From Bacteroidales bacterium UBA5342 (lineage in GTDB: Bacteria > Bacteroidota > Bacteroidia > Bacteroidales > UBA5342), in NCBI GenBank assembly GCA_002408065.1, contig DHQI01000129.1, positions 98,819-109,364 of the forward strand: a DNA stretch of 10,546 bases, given 5' to 3'. This document shows positions 1 to 7,065 of this stretch, piece after piece. Every line of letters starts with the position of its first letter. Position 1 is the first letter of the stretch. The notes below the pieces were generated by a model that was not told where the DNA came from, searched no databases, and worked only from the letters and a program-made list of their open reading frames with translations. Position numbers and translations under genes: made by a program.

Positions 1-15
1 TCAATCATTAAAACT

Positions 16-1104
16 ATGAAAACAGTAGTAACATTTGGAGAAATAATGGGACGTATGGCCACGCCGGAGAATTTGCGTTTGCGCCAGACCCGCAACTTTG
101 AAGTGACCTATGCCGGTGCAGAAGCTAGTGTAGCTGCTTCTATCTGTAATTTTGGTGGTGAGGCCCGTTATGTGACGGCTTTGCCTAAGCACGCTTTGGC
201 TGAGGCTACTATGGACTCGGTACGCGCTGTGGGCATTGATACCCGCTACGTTTTGCGTACTGACAGTGGCCGTTTGGGCTTGTATTTTCTGGAAACAGGA
301 GCCAACCAGCGCCCGAGTAATGTGATATATGACCGGGCTGATTCGGCTGTTGCCATCACACCTGCCGAAGCTTACGACTGGGACGCCATCTTTGATAATG
401 CGCAGTGGTTGCACCTGAGCGGTATTACCCCGGCCTTGTCTAAAAATGCGGCAGAAGCCACGCTTGTAGCAGCAAAAAAAGCTAAAGAAGCTGGTGCACA
501 TGTTTCTATTGACCTTAACTTCCGTGGTAAACTGTGGAAATGGGACGAAAGCAAAACGGCCCGTGAATTGGCACAAGAGACGATGAAAGAGATTCTGCCT
601 TACATCGATGTGGTGATTGCCAACGAGGAAGATTGTCACGATGTATTGGGCATTCAGGCTGGTGATACAGATGTGCATTCAGGTGAGTTGGATACTTCGC
701 GATATCCGGATGTGGCACGTCAGGTGGTAGCAATGTTCCCTAATGTGAGCAAAGTGGCTATTACGCTGCGCGAGAGCTATTCTGCCAGCCACAATAACTG
801 GGGAGCTATGCTTTATGATGCTGCTAGCGATACGCCAAATTTTGCGCCTTTAGATATGGATGGTAACTACCAGTCTTACGAAATTAAGAATATTGTAGAC
901 CGCGTAGGTGGTGGTGACTCTTTTGCCGGTGGTTTAATTTTTGCCTTGACAACAGAAGAACTGCAAGCGCCGGCTGTAGCGATTAAATATGCTGTGGCGG
1001 CTTCGTGTCTGAAGCATTCTATCAAAGGAGATTTTAACTTTTCTACCCGCGAAGAAGTGGAGCGCCTGATGGGCGGTAATGCTTCGGGACGTGTGGTGAG
1101 GTAG
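16..1104 (+). CDS. kdgK: 2-keto-3-deoxygluconate (KDG) kinase, PfkB/ribokinase family
   Basis: A 362-aa cytoplasmic sugar kinase. The predicted reaction is ATP-dependent phosphorylation of 2-keto-3-deoxygluconate to KDPG, the step before KDPG aldolase in pectin, alginate and hexuronate breakdown. Seen in the protein: an N-terminal beta strand with the PfkB start (VVTFGEIMGR), the sugar-binding glycine stretch (YAGAEASVAAS), a GLYFLETGANQRPS block typical of KDG kinases, and the C-terminal PfkB signature VGGGDSFAGG, where D301 is the expected catalytic base. Length is normal for the family. The start at 16 is the first ATG and gives a complete N-terminal strand; its AT-rich leader is normal for Bacteroidota. 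Upstream context lies outside the window, and no aldolase gene follows. A different ketose or deoxy-sugar substrate is possible, because PfkB specificity is hard to read from sequence, but the QRPS/YDR block favours KDG. Confidence 0.85.
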   Translation: MKTVVTFGEIMGRMATPENLRLRQTRNFEVTYAGAEASVAASICNFGGEARYVTALPKHALAEATMDSVRAVGIDTRYVLRTDSGRLGLYFLETGANQRPSNVIYDRADSAVAITPAEAYDWDAIFDNAQWLHLSGITPALSKNAAEATLVAAKKAKEAGAHVSIDLNFRGKLWKWDESKTARELAQETMKEILPYIDVVIANEEDCHDVLGIQAGDTDVHSGELDTSRYPDVARQVVAMFPNVSKVAITLRESYSASHNNWGAMLYDAASDTPNFAPLDMDGNYQSYEIKNIVDRVGGGDSFAGGLIFALTTEELQAPAVAIKYAVAASCLKHSIKGDFNFSTREEVERLMGGNASGRVVR

Positions 1105-1115
1105 TTGGAAGTGAG

Positions 1116-1133
1116 TTCCGGTATTTATCGGAA
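1116..1133 (+). terminator. Weak hairpin after kdgK, possible terminator or 3'-end stabiliser
   Basis: A TTCCG/CGGAA inverted repeat (1116-1120 with 1129-1133) encloses an 8-nt AT-rich loop 12 bp after the kdgK stop codon. The stem is only 5 bp and no T-tract follows, so it is a poor intrinsic terminator. It may only protect the 3' end or be chance. Confidence 0.25.
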
Positions 1134-1200
1134 TGACTAGAGTGAGCTAGAGTGACTAGAGTGAGCTAGAGTGACTAGAGTGAACTAGAGTGAACTAGAG
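1134..1200. repeat. Tandem array of seven 9/10-bp units
   Basis: Seven head-to-tail units run without interruption: TGACTAGAG (1134), TGAGCTAGAG (1143), TGACTAGAG (1153), TGAGCTAGAG (1162), TGACTAGAG (1172), TGAACTAGAG (1181) and TGAACTAGAG (1191). The first part is two exact copies of a 19-bp composite (9+10), followed by one 19-bp variant and a final half unit. Every unit contains CTAG and carries TGA and TAG triplets, so the array cannot be coding for long in any + frame. The pattern suggests growth by slipped-strand duplication. The rest of the 226-bp gap (1201-1330) has no gene or clear promoter that I can support. Confidence 0.9.
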
Positions 1201-1330
1201 TTAAACCTCGTATTATATTGATTATTGAGATAAAAGCAGAGGGGCGTTGGGTTTAAAGTCAACACTTCTTTGCTTTTTTTTGCGGTAAACGCATTCTCAC
1301 ATTTTATCATTCATTAATTCAATCATTATT

Positions 1331-1810
1331 ATGAAAATACAAGTAAAAAGAGCAACAAAAGAGAGTTTTAAGAAGTACGGTGCCATTATTTCTTTAGAAA
1401 ATAAAGGAGAAGCTACGATAGATGTGGGCATTGTTAAGTTTTGGGCACAGCAGTTGGGGGTAGATTTTGGTGGAGAGATTGAAATAGGCGTGCTACAGGT
1501 GAAAAAGCACCCTATGGTTTTTTCAGAATTGGAAAATCACTTCAAGACACCAACACTGATGATAAGCCTGACGGGTGATTTTATTTTACCCTTAGCACCT
1601 TGCCAGGACGAAGTGCCTGCCGTGGAAAGCATCGAAGCCTTGGAGATAAAACAAGGCGAGCTTTACCTGATGAATGAAAAATGTTGGCACGGTGAAGTGT
1701 ATCCTACCGATAAGGAAGAGCTTACCCTTTTGGTTTTCCTTAAAAAAGGTACGCTGGATGATGATACGGTGTATGAGAAACTGAGCGAAGAGTGTGCCGT
1801 GGAGGCGTAG
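1331..1810 (+). CDS. Ureidoglycolate lyase (AllA)-like cupin protein
   Basis: A 159-aa soluble protein with no signal peptide, near the usual 160-170 aa of the AllA family. Features matching that RmlC-like cupin fold are the N-terminal VKRATKESFKKYGAII start, an E-x-H element in SELENH (E68, H70) followed by a strand with T/L-rich residues, FILPLAPC, a GELYLMNEKCWHG block with W119-H120, and a final LTLLVFLKKG strand. AllA proper releases glyoxylate from ureidoglycolate in allantoin breakdown, but nothing else here points to purine catabolism. Similar proteins next to uronate genes may act on a different alpha-keto or sugar-acid substrate. The family assignment is fairly secure; the reaction is unknown. 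It is too long and lacks the HxH cupin motif pattern expected for KdgF. The start is the first ATG in frame, with an AT-rich leader (TCATT repeats). It ends 27 bp before a strong terminator and is probably expressed with the upstream kinase. Confidence 0.7.
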   Translation: MKIQVKRATKESFKKYGAIISLENKGEATIDVGIVKFWAQQLGVDFGGEIEIGVLQVKKHPMVFSELENHFKTPTLMISLTGDFILPLAPCQDEVPAVESIEALEIKQGELYLMNEKCWHGEVYPTDKEELTLLVFLKKGTLDDDTVYEKLSEECAVEA

Positions 1811-1837
1811 AATTTCTTGAATAATTTTACATGGAAC

Positions 1838-1879
1838 CGGGCTATCAAACAGAACAAATTTGTTGGGTAGTCCGTTTTT
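1838..1879 (+). terminator. Strong Rho-independent terminator
   Basis: Bases 1838-1853 pair with 1859-1874 as a 16-position stem. It has a single A-G mismatch (1847/1865), three G-T wobbles and a 5-nt loop, and is followed directly by five T residues (1875-1879). The base of the stem is GC-rich (CGGGC with GTCCG). It lies 27 bp after the stop of the AllA-like gene and before the SusC promoter region, so it marks the end of the kinase/cupin transcript. Confidence 0.8.
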
Positions 1880-1901
1880 ACCATTAAGCTATTACAATTA
1901 T

Positions 1902-1936
1902 GTTAAAATAGTGTCATGTTAGGGTAAAAATAGTGT
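1902..1936 (+). promoter_or_regulatory. 13-bp direct repeat spaced 22 bp, candidate activator site
   Basis: GTTAAAATAGTGT at 1902-1914 recurs as GTAAAAATAGTGT at 1924-1936, a 12 of 13 match with a start-to-start distance of 22 bp, about two helical turns. The downstream copy ends 22 bp before the -7 box, so it covers the -33 region, which has no recognisable TTTG element. This geometry fits AraC-type DNA-binding domains, including those of hybrid two-component regulators that control many SusC/SusD loci. The binding protein is inferred; no regulator gene lies in the window. Confidence 0.6.
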
Positions 1937-1958
1937 ATAATTCTTTTGGATGTGCCCG

Positions 1959-1966
1959 TACTTTTG
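1959..1966 (+). promoter_or_regulatory. Bacteroidota -7 promoter box for the first susC-like gene
   Basis: TACTTTTG matches the Bacteroidota sigma-ABfr -7 consensus TAnnTTTG exactly. It sits 40 bp before the ATG at 2007, predicting transcription start near 1973 and a leader of about 34 nt. No good -33 TTTG is found at the usual 19-21 bp distance, which suggests dependence on an activator. The box also rules out the upstream in-frame ATG at 1950, which would lie before the transcript begins. Confidence 0.65.
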
Positions 1967-2006
1967 TTGCGTTGAGAAATGTTTTAAAAACCGATTTAAA
2001 AACAAT

Positions 2007-5000
2007 ATGAGAAAGATTAATGTAAATAGTAGCTATTATCGTCTGATAGTATTGCTATTGTTAAGTTGGAGTTTCTCCTTGTTATCGGCTCAGAATGTCA
2101 CGGTAAGTGGTGTGGTGAGTGATGATATGGGGACGATACCCGGCGTAACAGTGCAGGTGAAAGGCCAGGCTGGTGGTACCATTACCGATATTGATGGTAA
2201 GTATACCATACAGGCAGCTAGTGGTGATGTCTTGGTGTTTGCCTTTATGGGTATGGAAACGCAGGAAGTGGCTTTTACCGGTCAGCTTCCGCTAAATGTA
2301 ACTATGACCACAGGAGCCATTGCGGTAGAAGAGTTGGTTGTGGTAGGTTTTGGTGCTCAGAAGAAAGAGAGTGTGGTAGGATCTATTGTAACGGCCGGCA
2401 GCGAAGAGATTATGCAAGCCGGTAGTGTGACCTCAGTCAGTCAGGCTTTAGCCGGTATTTTGCCGGGGGTTTCTGTGATGCAGGATGCTGGTATGCCGGG
2501 AGCTACGGATGCTAATATTCTGATTCGTGGTATGTCTACCTGGACCGATAATACACCGCTTTATTTGGTGGATGGTGTAGAGCGCGATTTCAACAGTATT
2601 GACCCTAATGAAATTGAAAGCATTTCAGTGCTGAAAGATGCATCGGCTACAGCCGTTTACGGGGTGAAAGCTGCAAATGGTGTTATCCTGGTAACCACCA
2701 AAAAAGGGGCTAACGAGAAAGTACGCGTGAACGCTTCGGCTAACTTTGGTATTAAGAACCCAACTGTACGCAACGATCACGCTACCGAATATTCTGAAGT
2801 CTTGGAATATTACAACCAAGCTGCTCTGAATGAGTATAACTATGGTGCACTTTACAAGCAAAGCCTGATAGATGCCTGGGCCGATCCAAACCGCGATATG
2901 GACTATTATTCTTATGTCTTTTTGTCGGATATGATGATTGACAAAGGTTATACACAACAGTACAATATTAACGTATCGGGTGGTAATAAATTTGTTAAGT
3001 ATTTTACCTCATTAGGATATACTTACGATGGCGATATGTTTGATGTAGAGGAGCAGGATGATTTTGATCCTCGCACATACACTAAGCGTTACAACTGGCG
3101 TAGTAATTTGGATTTTAACTTAACAAAAACCACTAAGTTTGGCGTGAAGCTATCCGGTGATTTCAACGATTGGAATGGTAATAAAGTCACGAATTCTGTA
3201 CCAACAGGTGCCGATGCCAACTGGACCAGCGCTTCGTTTACTTCTATTTTTAATACGCCTCAGATTGGTACTCCGCCGGTATTGAGCGATGGTCGTTTGG
3301 GGTTTCCTACCGGTGGTTCCGGTTCCAATACCCCTTACGGTCTGATGACAAGTGAAGGGCAATATCAAACCCGTACAACCCGTGTTTATTCCGATTTCTT
3401 GTTGGAACAGGACATTACTAAGCACCTTAAGTTTGTTGCAAAAATGTCTTTGAACTATACGCGTCAGTATAAGAATAGCTTATTACTTAATGAAATTTAT
3501 TTTGAGGCAGATCCTTCCTTAGGTACCATTACCCAGGTAGGTGACCCCGATGCTTATGCCAGCCTGCCGGTGCAAAGTAGCGAATGGATTAACACTTATC
3601 GCCAAACACTATATTATGATGGCCGTTTAAGCTATACACGCACCTTTGCCGATGCGCACGATGTTCACTTGCTGGGCTTGTTTAGCCGCCGCGAAGATAA
3701 TCAGAAACTAGAGTTTGCCCGCCGTGAGGAAAGCTGGGTGGCCCGTGCTACTTATGCTTACAAAAGCCGTTATATGTTTGAGTTCAACGGCGCTTACAAT
3801 GGTAATGAAAACTGGGCACCGGGAATGAAATATGGTTTCTTCCCATCCGGTGCCATAGGATGGAATGTGTCAGAAGAAGCATTTATGAAGAATAACCTGC
3901 CGGGCATTAATTTCTTAAAATTGAAATACTCCGTTGGTTTGGTTGGTAGTGATAGTGGTATAGGTAGCGACCGTTTTACTTACATACAATCTTATAGCCA
4001 AATGGATAATGTGTATTGGGGATGGGATGCTGCCGGAAACAGCGACTATATTACCTATATGGAAGGTTCTCCTGCCAATGCTGAAAACACATGGGAAGAG
4101 TCATTAAAACAAAATATTGGACTCGAATTTCGTATTTTGGACAGTAAACTTAAGACCGAGTTTGACCTGTACGACGAAAAACGTAGCGGCATTATTATGC
4201 AACGTAACACCATTCCTGAAATGCTTTATGGTAATACAGCACCTAAAGCTAACTTGGGAGAAACTAAAACGCACGGTTTTGACCTTAGTGTCACTTATAA
4301 TGGTATTGTTAACGAAGATTTAAGCTATTATGTAACAGGTAACCTGGCCATGAGCGAAAACCGCGTGGTATTCCGTGATGACTTGCCTAATGCTGATGAA
4401 TATAAACAATCTGCCGGTAAACCAATTGGTTATAATACCGCGATGCAAACTACCGGTTTCCTTGAAAGCTGGGATGATGTTTTTAACTCTACTCCGGCAG
4501 AAAATGCAGGTACTTTAGTAATTCCGGGCGATTATGGTGTGTTGGATTATAACAGTGATGGTATCATCAACAACGATGACCTGATTCCTATGAAGTATCC
4601 TACTTATGCATCTAATTCTTTCGCCTTTACCTTAGGTGTGCAGTACAAGAATTTCTCGTTGCATGGTATGTTTAATGGTGTTTTCAATATTGCTAAAACC
4701 ATTCCTACCAATTATTATTATTCTATGAAAGAAGGCGATGGCGTTCTGAATGGTCACGAACGTGACTACTGGACTTCTGATAATTTAGATGCTCAAAGTA
4801 TATCACCACGCTTAACAGGATGGTATATTAGAACCGATAATATGGTGCTAAATAGCAGTTTTTTACGTTTGCGTAACTTGGAACTGAAATATAATCTTGC
4901 TGATCGTACCTTAGATCGTATGAAGTATTTTTCTAAGGTTGAATTATATGTGAATGCACAGAACTTAATGACCTGGACCAGTTTGCCGGAGTCATTCGAT

Positions 5001-5072
5001 CCGGAATCAAAAACCTTGATTTCTTATCCATTGAGTAGAACTTATAATATGGGATGCCGTATCTCATTCTAA
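2007..5072 (+). CDS. SusC/RagA-family TonB-dependent outer-membrane transporter (first pair)
   Basis: A 1021-aa outer-membrane beta-barrel that should import oligosaccharides into the periplasm using TonB energy, capped by the SusD-like lipoprotein encoded next. Visible order: signal peptide (residues 1-28, hydrophobic core LIVLLLLSW, SAQ end); carboxypeptidase-regulatory-like domain (about 30-107); TonB-box-like EELVVVGFG (108-116); plug with the SusC signature PLYLVDGV (184-191) through NGVILVTTKKG (ending at 234); then the barrel to a C-terminal aromatic residue (...GCRISF). An EF-hand/dockerin-like loop DYNSDGIINNDD lies at 847-858. Length is normal for the family. I chose the ATG at 2007 over the in-frame ATG at 1950, because 2007 gives a clean signal peptide and 1950 lies upstream of the -7 box. 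Its substrate cannot be told from sequence alone. Confidence 0.95.
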   Translation: MRKINVNSSYYRLIVLLLLSWSFSLLSAQNVTVSGVVSDDMGTIPGVTVQVKGQAGGTITDIDGKYTIQAASGDVLVFAFMGMETQEVAFTGQLPLNVTMTTGAIAVEELVVVGFGAQKKESVVGSIVTAGSEEIMQAGSVTSVSQALAGILPGVSVMQDAGMPGATDANILIRGMSTWTDNTPLYLVDGVERDFNSIDPNEIESISVLKDASATAVYGVKAANGVILVTTKKGANEKVRVNASANFGIKNPTVRNDHATEYSEVLEYYNQAALNEYNYGALYKQSLIDAWADPNRDMDYYSYVFLSDMMIDKGYTQQYNINVSGGNKFVKYFTSLGYTYDGDMFDVEEQDDFDPRTYTKRYNWRSNLDFNLTKTTKFGVKLSGDFNDWNGNKVTNSVPTGADANWTSASFTSIFNTPQIGTPPVLSDGRLGFPTGGSGSNTPYGLMTSEGQYQTRTTRVYSDFLLEQDITKHLKFVAKMSLNYTRQYKNSLLLNEIYFEADPSLGTITQVGDPDAYASLPVQSSEWINTYRQTLYYDGRLSYTRTFADAHDVHLLGLFSRREDNQKLEFARREESWVARATYAYKSRYMFEFNGAYNGNENWAPGMKYGFFPSGAIGWNVSEEAFMKNNLPGINFLKLKYSVGLVGSDSGIGSDRFTYIQSYSQMDNVYWGWDAAGNSDYITYMEGSPANAENTWEESLKQNIGLEFRILDSKLKTEFDLYDEKRSGIIMQRNTIPEMLYGNTAPKANLGETKTHGFDLSVTYNGIVNEDLSYYVTGNLAMSENRVVFRDDLPNADEYKQSAGKPIGYNTAMQTTGFLESWDDVFNSTPAENAGTLVIPGDYGVLDYNSDGIINNDDLIPMKYPTYASNSFAFTLGVQYKNFSLHGMFNGVFNIAKTIPTNYYYSMKEGDGVLNGHERDYWTSDNLDAQSISPRLTGWYIRTDNMVLNSSFLRLRNLELKYNLADRTLDRMKYFSKVELYVNAQNLMTWTSLPESFDPESKTLISYPLSRTYNMGCRISF

Positions 5073-5089
5073 TGCCAATTTTGAGCCTT

Positions 5090-6982
5090 ATGAAAAAGAA
5101 GAATTTATTATATCTATTGTTACCGCTCTTCCTGTTCTCCTGCGAGGACTATTTGGATATTAGTCCGGATATGGGATTGAGCGAAGAGGAGATTTACTCT
5201 GAATACTACGCTTACCGTGGAGTGCTCGACAGAGCTCACTGGTATGTGAAAGACTATTTCCCCAACCCTCACGTGATGAAACGTGACTATGTACCCGGTC
5301 AAATCTCGGATGAGATGACCACTTGTAAGACCAACTGGGAAATGAATGCTGTGAATACCGGTAACTGGTTGATGTTCCAGACCCAGACTTGGGAAATATG
5401 TGTGACCGATTTTGGCTTTACAGCAGCTACATCGAATGGCGAAGTGATACAGGCGCAAAGCACGGCACTATCCTTGGCTAAATATGGTATGCGTGCTGCC
5501 AATCAAGTGATAGAGCACATTGATGAATTGACAGAGTTTCCTGATCAGTCAATTTATAGTGAGCAAGAGCTTAAAGATCAACTCTTAGGACAAGCTTATT
5601 TCCTGAGAGCATGGTTTTATTTCGAATATATCCGACGTATGGGGGGAATGCCTGATATGCGTCAGGTGTTTAGCACTAATACCGATTTTGATAATGTACG
5701 CCCTACTTACCAGCAGAGCACCGATTGGTTGGTGGAAGATCTGGATTTAGCTATTGCTTTGCTTCCTGAAAGCTGGGATGATGCCAATGGTGGACGTCCA
5801 ACTAATATTTCGGCAAAAGCCTTAAAAGCTATGGCACTGCTTTATGCTTCCAGTCCTAATATGAATTTAGGCTATGGCGTGCAGTCAAGCATAAGCTCCG
5901 AAGATTGTGGTTATAGTGCCGATTACTTAGCTAAAACAGTAACGGCATCGGTAGAAGCGATAAAGGCAGCTGAGGCACCAACGTCACCATACATTATGTA
6001 CACTTGGGGCGAAGGTGATGACTATCAGCAGAATTTCTATAGCAAAACTGAAAAATATTCGCGCGAAGCACTTTATGCTCGTATGCCGAAAGCTACACCG
6101 GTGACACAAGCGGCTAATACCGGGCGTGGAGCTTGGCGTTTGGGTTATGATAATGGTTATGCTTCGTATCAGTATGCCCCTACCCAAAATATTGTGAAAA
6201 AATTTGAAACCATCGATGGTTATGATGTGACGGATCCCAATGTGCCGGTGACCAGCTTTGATCCTAAAAAACCTTACGATAATCGTGATCCTCGTTTGAA
6301 GATGAACATCTATGTGAACGGTTCGGAATTGTACTTGAAACCTGGTGCTGAGAACCCTACTTTAGCTCCTTATATAACCGAAGGGGATGGCGACAATGGT
6401 TATCACCACTGGTATATGCGCGAGGAAAAAGCACTGAATTGGACCGGTTACGAACTGGCAGGTAAAATGCGCTGGCCCGGGCAAAATAATGTAGACCAAT
6501 TAACTGGCTATTACCGTACCTATCCTTTTATCCGTTTTGTTCAGTTGTATTTGGATTTGGCCGAAGCGGCTAATGAGTTGTACGGACCGCAAGGTGCTAT
6601 TCCGGGGGCTGATCCGGAGTGGGATACAGCGGAGAAATGTATCAACCTGGTGCGTGCCCGTATCGACGGTCTGTCGCCTGTACGTGCCGAGTATGTAGCA
6701 GCTGGTAAAGTGAAGTTCCGTGAGCGTATCCGCAACGAACGTGCTGTTGAGCTGATCTTTGAATTTCACCGCTGGCACGATATCCGTCGTTGGAAAATAG
6801 CAAAGGATGCTTTAAAACAAATCAATGGTGTGCAAATTATAAAGAAACTTGACGGAACATTTGAATATTCTGATTTTGAAATTCCTAATGCACGTACTTT
6901 TGAAGAGAAGCACTACTGGTACCCGCTATCATTAAGTGTGGAAGATATGATGACTAATTTTGAACAAAACCCTGGATGGTAA
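5090..6982 (+). CDS. SusD/RagB-family surface glycan-binding lipoprotein (first pair)
   Basis: A 630-aa lipoprotein expected to form the lid on the preceding SusC-like barrel and bind glycan at the cell surface. The signal peptide ends in the lipobox LFSC with Cys18 as the lipidated residue, followed by acidic EDYLD, which resembles Bacteroidota surface-export signals. SusD hallmarks are the TPR-type helix LGQAYFLRAWFYFEYIRRMGG (from L166), the PTNISAKALKAMALLYAS helix, the FVQLYLDLAEAANEL helix, and the C-terminal RERIRNERAVELIFEFHRWHDIRRWK block (R544 onward). It is somewhat longer than classical SusD, within the range of the wider family. The start at 5090 is 17 bp after the SusC stop. An in-frame ATG at 5054 would overlap susC and add 12 residues before the signal peptide, so it is rejected. 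It is almost certainly co-transcribed with the upstream gene. Confidence 0.95.
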   Translation: MKKKNLLYLLLPLFLFSCEDYLDISPDMGLSEEEIYSEYYAYRGVLDRAHWYVKDYFPNPHVMKRDYVPGQISDEMTTCKTNWEMNAVNTGNWLMFQTQTWEICVTDFGFTAATSNGEVIQAQSTALSLAKYGMRAANQVIEHIDELTEFPDQSIYSEQELKDQLLGQAYFLRAWFYFEYIRRMGGMPDMRQVFSTNTDFDNVRPTYQQSTDWLVEDLDLAIALLPESWDDANGGRPTNISAKALKAMALLYASSPNMNLGYGVQSSISSEDCGYSADYLAKTVTASVEAIKAAEAPTSPYIMYTWGEGDDYQQNFYSKTEKYSREALYARMPKATPVTQAANTGRGAWRLGYDNGYASYQYAPTQNIVKKFETIDGYDVTDPNVPVTSFDPKKPYDNRDPRLKMNIYVNGSELYLKPGAENPTLAPYITEGDGDNGYHHWYMREEKALNWTGYELAGKMRWPGQNNVDQLTGYYRTYPFIRFVQLYLDLAEAANELYGPQGAIPGADPEWDTAEKCINLVRARIDGLSPVRAEYVAAGKVKFRERIRNERAVELIFEFHRWHDIRRWKIAKDALKQINGVQIIKKLDGTFEYSDFEIPNARTFEEKHYWYPLSLSVEDMMTNFEQNPGW

Positions 6983-6991
6983 TTTGAGACA

Positions 6992-7016
6992 GGCACTTCG
7001 ACTTCGCTCAGTGACC
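6992..7016. repeat. REP-like imperfect palindrome (single unit)
   Basis: A 25-bp element begins GGCACTTCGACTTCGC and ends TCAGTGACC. It folds as GG/CC, a bulged A at 7014, and CACT/AGTG around a 12-nt loop. From memory, very similar 'CACTTCGACT..GCTCAGTG' units recur between genes in many Bacteroidota genomes and resemble REP elements mobilised by RAYT-type transposases. Only one unit is seen here, 9 bp after the SusD stop. The hairpin could also protect the 3' end or reduce read-through into the next gene. Confidence 0.55.
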
Positions 7017-7031
7017 TTATGAGGGTGAAGC

Positions 7032-7055
7032 AAGTCTTTTGTCTTAAATCTAAAA
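7032..7055 (+). repeat. TCT-rich repeat copy 1, shared with 9917-9940
   Basis: This 24-bp stretch (AAGTCTTTTGTCTTAAATCT then AAAA) matches 9917-9940 at 21 of 24 positions. It lies directly before the A-rich leader of the second SusC-like gene. The rest of the 83-bp gap (6983-7065) holds the REP-like unit, and no TAnnTTTG box is visible, so the second pair is probably transcribed from upstream. Confidence 0.6.
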
Positions 7056-7065
7056 AAAAATAACA

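Noticed and set aside
1..678. Long minus-strand open frame across the kinase gene
   Set aside because: It is antisense to a well-supported kinase with clear family motifs and has no recognisable domain; it is a shadow frame.
1134..1200. CRISPR-like array
   Set aside because: Units are 9-10 bp with no spacers and no cas genes nearby; it is a simple tandem repeat.
1281..1293. TGCG-GTAAA-CGCA inverted repeat as a repressor operator before the cupin gene
   Set aside because: Arms are only 4 bp, and no promoter box could be placed next to it, so it may be chance.
1331..1810. KdgF (pectin-degradation cupin)
   Set aside because: KdgF is about 110 aa with an HxH metal motif; this protein is 159 aa and matches the AllA pattern (ExH and WH) instead.
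1950..2006. In-frame upstream ATG extending the first SusC by 19 residues
   Set aside because: It lies upstream of the -7 box, so it would not be transcribed from that promoter, and it buries the signal peptide behind a Cys-rich tail; 2007 gives a normal signal peptide.
5054..5089. In-frame ATG extending the first SusD into the susC gene
   Set aside because: It adds 12 residues before a complete lipoprotein signal peptide; 5090 gives the standard K-rich start and lipobox.
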